Assembly: GCA_945910005.1 (NCBI GenBank)
Contig: OX246740.1
Location: 47,848,224 to 47,912,223, forward strand
Source of the DNA: Isoperla grammatica
Taxonomy: Eukaryota > Arthropoda > Insecta > Plecoptera > Perlodidae
Reading direction: 5' to 3'
DNA: 64,000 nucleotides
Part shown: positions 59,770 through 64,000 of the stretch, in pieces
Layout: each line of letters opens with the position of its first letter
Numbering within the stretch: position 1 is the first letter of the stretch
Notes under the pieces: generated by a model
Database searches by the model: none
Told to the model about the DNA's origin: nothing
Seen by the model: only the letters and a program-made list of their open reading frames with translations
Position numbers and translations under genes: made by a program

Positions 59770-61274
59770 TTACTCCCTTAATTCATAGTTCCCACGTGAC
59801 GTCACAGCGGCCATGATTGCGACACAATTGACGAGGACCAATCCTAGATTATTGGCAAATACTATTCTAATTCGATAAATAAGCCTAATTTAGAATTTAA
59901 AAAGTAAACATAAGTAATAAAACAATTAAAAATTACGACAGATACCAATTTTATTTTAAAAAAAAACGCATAATTTTATGTAACTAAGAATTTCGGTGTT
60001 CTACCACAACAGTCTTCAATTGTTTCTCCATAGCAACGTCAAAGTTTGATCACAAATGTGGCCGCCACGCGCAAAGATGTAACGTACGTGCAACATATGA
60101 AACCAAACATAATGCAGCGATCAAATAAGCACAGAGTTAACATGACCGGTAATAACATTAACTGTATTTATATCAACAGGAATTAACCACCATTCGGTTT
60201 ATCTTCTTAATTTCGTAAGTTAAATTAATGGAGTGCAAACATCACATAATGTTAATAGGTATAACTACCGCGATTCAATTAACAACACGATAAAACAGAG
60301 CTGGGCTAAATTACATCGGTAATTCTCAACATGCAAGCTTAGCCGCAATTAACACATATTAACACTTTGTTATGATAAGAACTTGTTCCGTTTATAATAC
60401 TTAACATTATAATTTGATAATTTCCACTGTAAACCCAAAACGTATTAATTAACTCACAGAAAACAAAGTAAAGAAACATTGACATCGCAATATTAAGACA
60501 AGCAAAATTAGTGGTATTTTATTGATATTTGAGAACTCTTCAAGATATAGAAAAACTATTGATATCAGCTAACAACGAATTTAGGAACTTTCAAATTTGT
60601 ATTGCAATGTTTACGATTTTTATTTCTGTGATTAGTTTAATAATCTAGAACTAATTTCTTGTTAAAATGACAATCCTAACAATCGGAATATTTAACAGTT
60701 TTTAAAATCATTGTTTGGCTGATATAAAACCAAAATTCGCGTAGGAATAACCCATCAATATTTTGGAGCGTTTTCTAGAAATCAACAAAAAACCGTTAAC
60801 TTGGCGAGTAAGGTCACATTACCCTAAAATGCCTTTTGGAATACATTTGCTGTGTTACGTGGTATCAAACAAACATTGCGAACGTATAACTAATCCTCAT
60901 ATTACTAACTCCTTTATTAAAAAAAAAATCTTTCCTTAATGAAAAGTAGGCACCATTATAGTCATTTCACAGTGTGCGTGGTTTATAAAAGGTAAGTAGC
61001 AACTAGCCGCGTGGTTGTAAAAGGCAGGGATTTATGTTCATTGTAGCTAGTTGGTATCCTACCACCACCACATTCATTCATTCATTAACAAGAACACATT
61101 TCGAAAGCCGCCTTTTCATTATTCAAGGGGGATGGAGTTGAAAGATTACTTCTTTGCACCGTGGGTTTTAATGTATTGTGTAAGCGGTGGCTTTACCGTG
61201 TACGTTATTGAACTTTGCTACGGCATTTCAGTGGTGTCTCAGTTCGCCGAGAGATCGCTACTGGTGTCGCCATC
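59770..61274. other. Gene-free stretch with an E-box/CRE composite at its left end
   Basis: CCACGTGACGTCAC (about 59792-59805) joins CACGTG and TGACGTCA. The remainder is AT-rich with no exon recognised. Confidence 0.35.
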
Positions 61275-61668
61275 GGCCAACGGTTAAGCCGGTTCCAATA
61301 CGAACACCGAAGATAAGCAGCCTCGGGCTAGGTCAGGAGGTGGATGGGTGACCACTCTCCTCTGAAACATTAGTTACCGTTGCTTAGAGCAGATTGGAGG
61401 GTTCGAAAGCTTGTGAAACAGCTTCGTTCTTCTCGTCAACTGCTCGACAGTCCAGGTTAGTGGAGGAACCTATGACTGGTCAAAGTTACACCGTCCTTTC
61501 GGATGGGACGTAAAGCCGATGGTCCCCTTGGTACTTTTCGACAGAAGAAGGCTACGTGCCGATACCAGGCTTCCCCTCCTCCCTTCATCATTATCATTCA
61601 TCAATCATCACTCATCAGGCTAAAGAGGGTATCGTGCCCTACACTGGCCTTAATTACAATAAAATAAA
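61275..61668 (+). mobile_element. 5S rRNA-headed SINE, copy 2
   Basis: Homologous along its length to 26589-27009: the head has ACACCGAAGATAAGCAGCC, TCGGGCTAGGTCAG and GGATGGGTGACCAC; the body has TCCTTTCGGATGGGACGTAA; the tail is TTAATTACAATAAAATAAA. Target duplication is not clear. Confidence 0.82.
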
Positions 61669-63621
61669 GTAAAGTACGATATACAAACATGGCGTCTGTA
61701 ATGACGGTAACTGTCAATAATCACTCCTCGCTATTATTTGGCTCGAATACAATTAGTTCTAGAGTCAGAAAAGTAACTAATTTACAAGTAAATATGAGAA
61801 ATAAGTGAGGAAGGTATTGTAAGTAAAATAATGTAATAAATATATGATTCTAAGTTTGTTAATCGTTTCAGAATTATGCAAATATGATATGTTAAAAACA
61901 TTGTTTGGATTAAAATTGCATACTTCTCAAATGGCACGTTAATTTTAACTATTCAAAATGCTGATAACATTAATCAAAGAACTTCTAGGGGCTGAGACTA
62001 AAATGAAAAAACTTTTTACTAATCTCATCTTCATTTCAAGATCTTTGCAAACAATCGTCAGGGCTGTGAGTTATTCGGCTACCATAGAAACGCGGCTGTT
62101 TTCTGTCAACATGCATTGCCCACGTTGATTGAAAAAGTTTCCAAAAGAAAAACATACGTTTTAAAAAGGATCATTAGCCTGCGTTGGCTGCTGATTTGGA
62201 CCTAGAACACGTGAGTAACACTTTCATACTTGTATTGAGCGAGTCCAACAGATAGTATTGATAAGAGAGGTAATTCACATAAGAGTGGCTCTTTCCATGA
62301 CTTGGCTGTTGAATGTACCTATTAACAACACATAAACAAAAACAAGTGGGAGTTGAGTAGGGTCTAGTTCATAGAATGAACGTAGACCAATTTTTAAAAC
62401 GTGGTATATTTGTTGATTTGATTATGTTGGTGTTTAAAAACATACTCTAGAACAAGATCATAATATGACGTAGGGGGGGGGGGGGGGGGGCATTGAAGGA
62501 AAGTAACAAGTAGGAAAAGGGGAGGACCTTAAATCATCGCGTCTTACGATCGGCAGAGTCATTAAGTCTACCCCGGGCAGGTATATTTGTACCATTCCAA
62601 CACCATTTACTTCTAGACAAGGCCTACAAACTACAATAACATAATCAGACAATGAGTAAAGCGAGTGTCCATGTGTGACATCGTTATTATGTATGTAATA
62701 TTTCCATCTGCAAAAATGTTGTATGCAGCTGATTGTTGTTGTAGGCTACACTATATGTCTAGTTAGGCCTAGTATGTAGGTCTATAGGTAGCCTAGTTGT
62801 AGTATAGTTAGTTGTTAGTCAATGCCATTACACTGACCGTAGTAATACAGAGGTTATCAACTTTCCTTTTCCCCCCTTTCCTTCTGCAAGTGTTTGGTCA
62901 CCCTTGAAACAATACTCCCCCATAGACATGACATTGTTCTTTAAAACCAACCATCTTTACCCGTAGCCTTGATCGTCATCAGTTCCCGAGCAAGACGAAG
63001 CTTACGTAGATCTAGAATAACGCGCTCCTCGTCCAAGACTTAAGTGTAATTACAAATTAAATTTTGCGTAATTGCAAAAGACCGCCCCCCCCCCCCCCGC
63101 CCAGTGATTAAGCGCGTTCTTTACCCGAGCGAAAGCAATTAAAGAGGCTGTTAAGTGATTTAACTGCTGTCGTTTGCAACGCAAGTGGGCGAATCAATTA
63201 CGTGGTCGGATTCGAAGCTACTTTCGGTGTGTTGGAAACCTTGTTATTGATTTTGTTGTTGCATTTTTTATGTGTACAGTGCCCAATAGATTTGCATGAA
63301 CTCGCTAAAAATAAAACCGGTAGAACCAATCTGGGCAAATATAATCACGACTGTAACAGAATATGGGAACACGTTAACCTCTGCTTTCGGCACAGATGTT
63401 CATTTGTACGATCTAGTAGACATTCATTTGGAAAATAAACAGTTTCTAATGAATCTTACTCTCTCTGTCATGCTGACGTCATATAACTGTAGGTTCATAC
63501 GTCATACTCAGTCATAACATAATAAATAATCCCTTGGTACATTCTATCTGTCTGTCTTATGACGTGACTATTACGGGGGTGTATAGGGCCTATCATAATT
63601 GGGGCTTTTATGTATCCTTAT
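61669..63621. other. Gene-free stretch with G and C runs
   Basis: An 18-base G run (62473-62490) and a 14-base C run (63085-63098) are present. Several TAGGCCTA-like words occur at 62.75-62.8 kb. No exon was recognised. Confidence 0.4.
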
Positions 63622-63747
63622 CGCCATTTTGTTCAGTTCCAGGTGTGGCTTTGCTATTATGTATCTGAACCGCCATTTTGTTCAGTTCCAGGTGTGGCTT
63701 TGCTATTATGTATCTGAACCGCCATTTTGTTGAGTTCCAGGCGAGCC
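63622..63747 (+). repeat. 49-bp tandem repeat, 2.6 copies, ending at the start exon at 63748
   Basis: Units begin CGCCATTTTGTTCAGTTCCA at 63622, 63671 and 63720. The third copy changes (TTGAGTTCCAGGCGAGCC) and runs into ATGG at 63748. Each unit contains an acceptor-like TTCCAG. CGCCATTTTG is also a YY1-like word, so the repeat could be promoter sequence instead. Confidence 0.8.
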
Positions 63748-64000
63748 ATGGACGACAGTGGCGCGCCCTGCGTGCAAGACGTGGACGTCGACGGCTTCCG
63801 TCACAACCTCGATTCGGGCGGCGCTCGCGCCAACTTTTACGAGCCCATCACGCACCCGTTCCCACCGGACCCCGCGGCGCCGGTCGACGACCTGAAGGGG
63901 GCGACAAAAGTGTCCGCCCTCGTCGACCACGACTTGGACATGATCGAGGTGATCAGAACGGTCGCGGAGCCGAAGCGATCCATCTCGCAGGAGATCATCG
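63748..64000 (+). CDS. Unidentified protein, N-terminal exon (runs off the window)
   Basis: ATG at 63748 opens a frame of 84 codons to the window edge with no stop. It is GC-rich, unlike its flanks, as are the exons of the two known genes here. The protein starts MDDSGAPCVQDVDVDGF and contains FYEPITHPFPPDPAAP and DLDMIEVIRTVAEPKRSISQ. It has no signal peptide and no transmembrane segment so far. I do not recognise the family. It is transcribed opposite to Dop2R; if that receptor's upstream exons lie to the right, this gene would be nested in or overlapping its span. Confidence 0.6.
   Translation, partial: MDDSGAPCVQDVDVDGFRHNLDSGGARANFYEPITHPFPPDPAAPVDDLKGATKVSALVDHDLDMIEVIRTVAEPKRSISQEII

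Noticed and set aside
63706..63930. Minus-strand frame over the last bases of the window as the missing Dop2R exon
   Set aside because: It has no transmembrane or receptor features; the plus-strand frame has an ATG and better protein character.

Overview
Animal nuclear DNA: intron-rich genes on AT-rich sequence crowded with DNA transposons, SINEs, minisatellites and satellites. Two conserved genes could be rebuilt exon by exon on the minus strand. Their proteins look protostome, and the dopamine-receptor third loop looks most arthropod-like. I cannot name a species.

Layout. 1-750: tail of a Ty3/Gypsy-type retrotransposon with its probable 3' LTR. 1.1-2.8 kb: two non-autonomous DNA transposons. 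5169-16749 (minus): a complete nine-exon bbx/BBX HMG-box transcription factor gene of 854 codons. Its introns hold a foldback element, a palindromic MITE, and a hAT element with a Harbinger-like MITE inside it. 16.8-20.9 kb: upstream region with a possible non-coding exon and clustered E-boxes. 20952-23473: satellite of 98-bp units. 23.7-30.7 kb: transposons nested several layers deep; an empty-site copy lies at 51455-51661. 32190-42290: array of 1.47-kb units, each carrying two tRNA-like Pol III promoter heads, with a 3969-bp higher-order period.

45454-57337 (minus): the last five exons of a D2-like dopamine receptor (third intracellular loop, TM6, TM7). TM1-TM5 were not found and probably lie beyond the right edge. 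63748-64000 (plus): first exon of an unidentified gene.

The most unusual signal is in the dopamine receptor gene. Two of its four visible introns are filled or bordered by tandem arrays whose repeat unit contains the edge of the adjacent exon together with its splice site. The intron before the TM6 exon is almost entirely two such arrays, one seeded from its donor junction and one from its acceptor junction. They present about a dozen copied donors and more than twenty copied acceptors. A milder form is seen at the bbx last exon (a 62-bp copy in the preceding intron) and just upstream of the gene at 63748.
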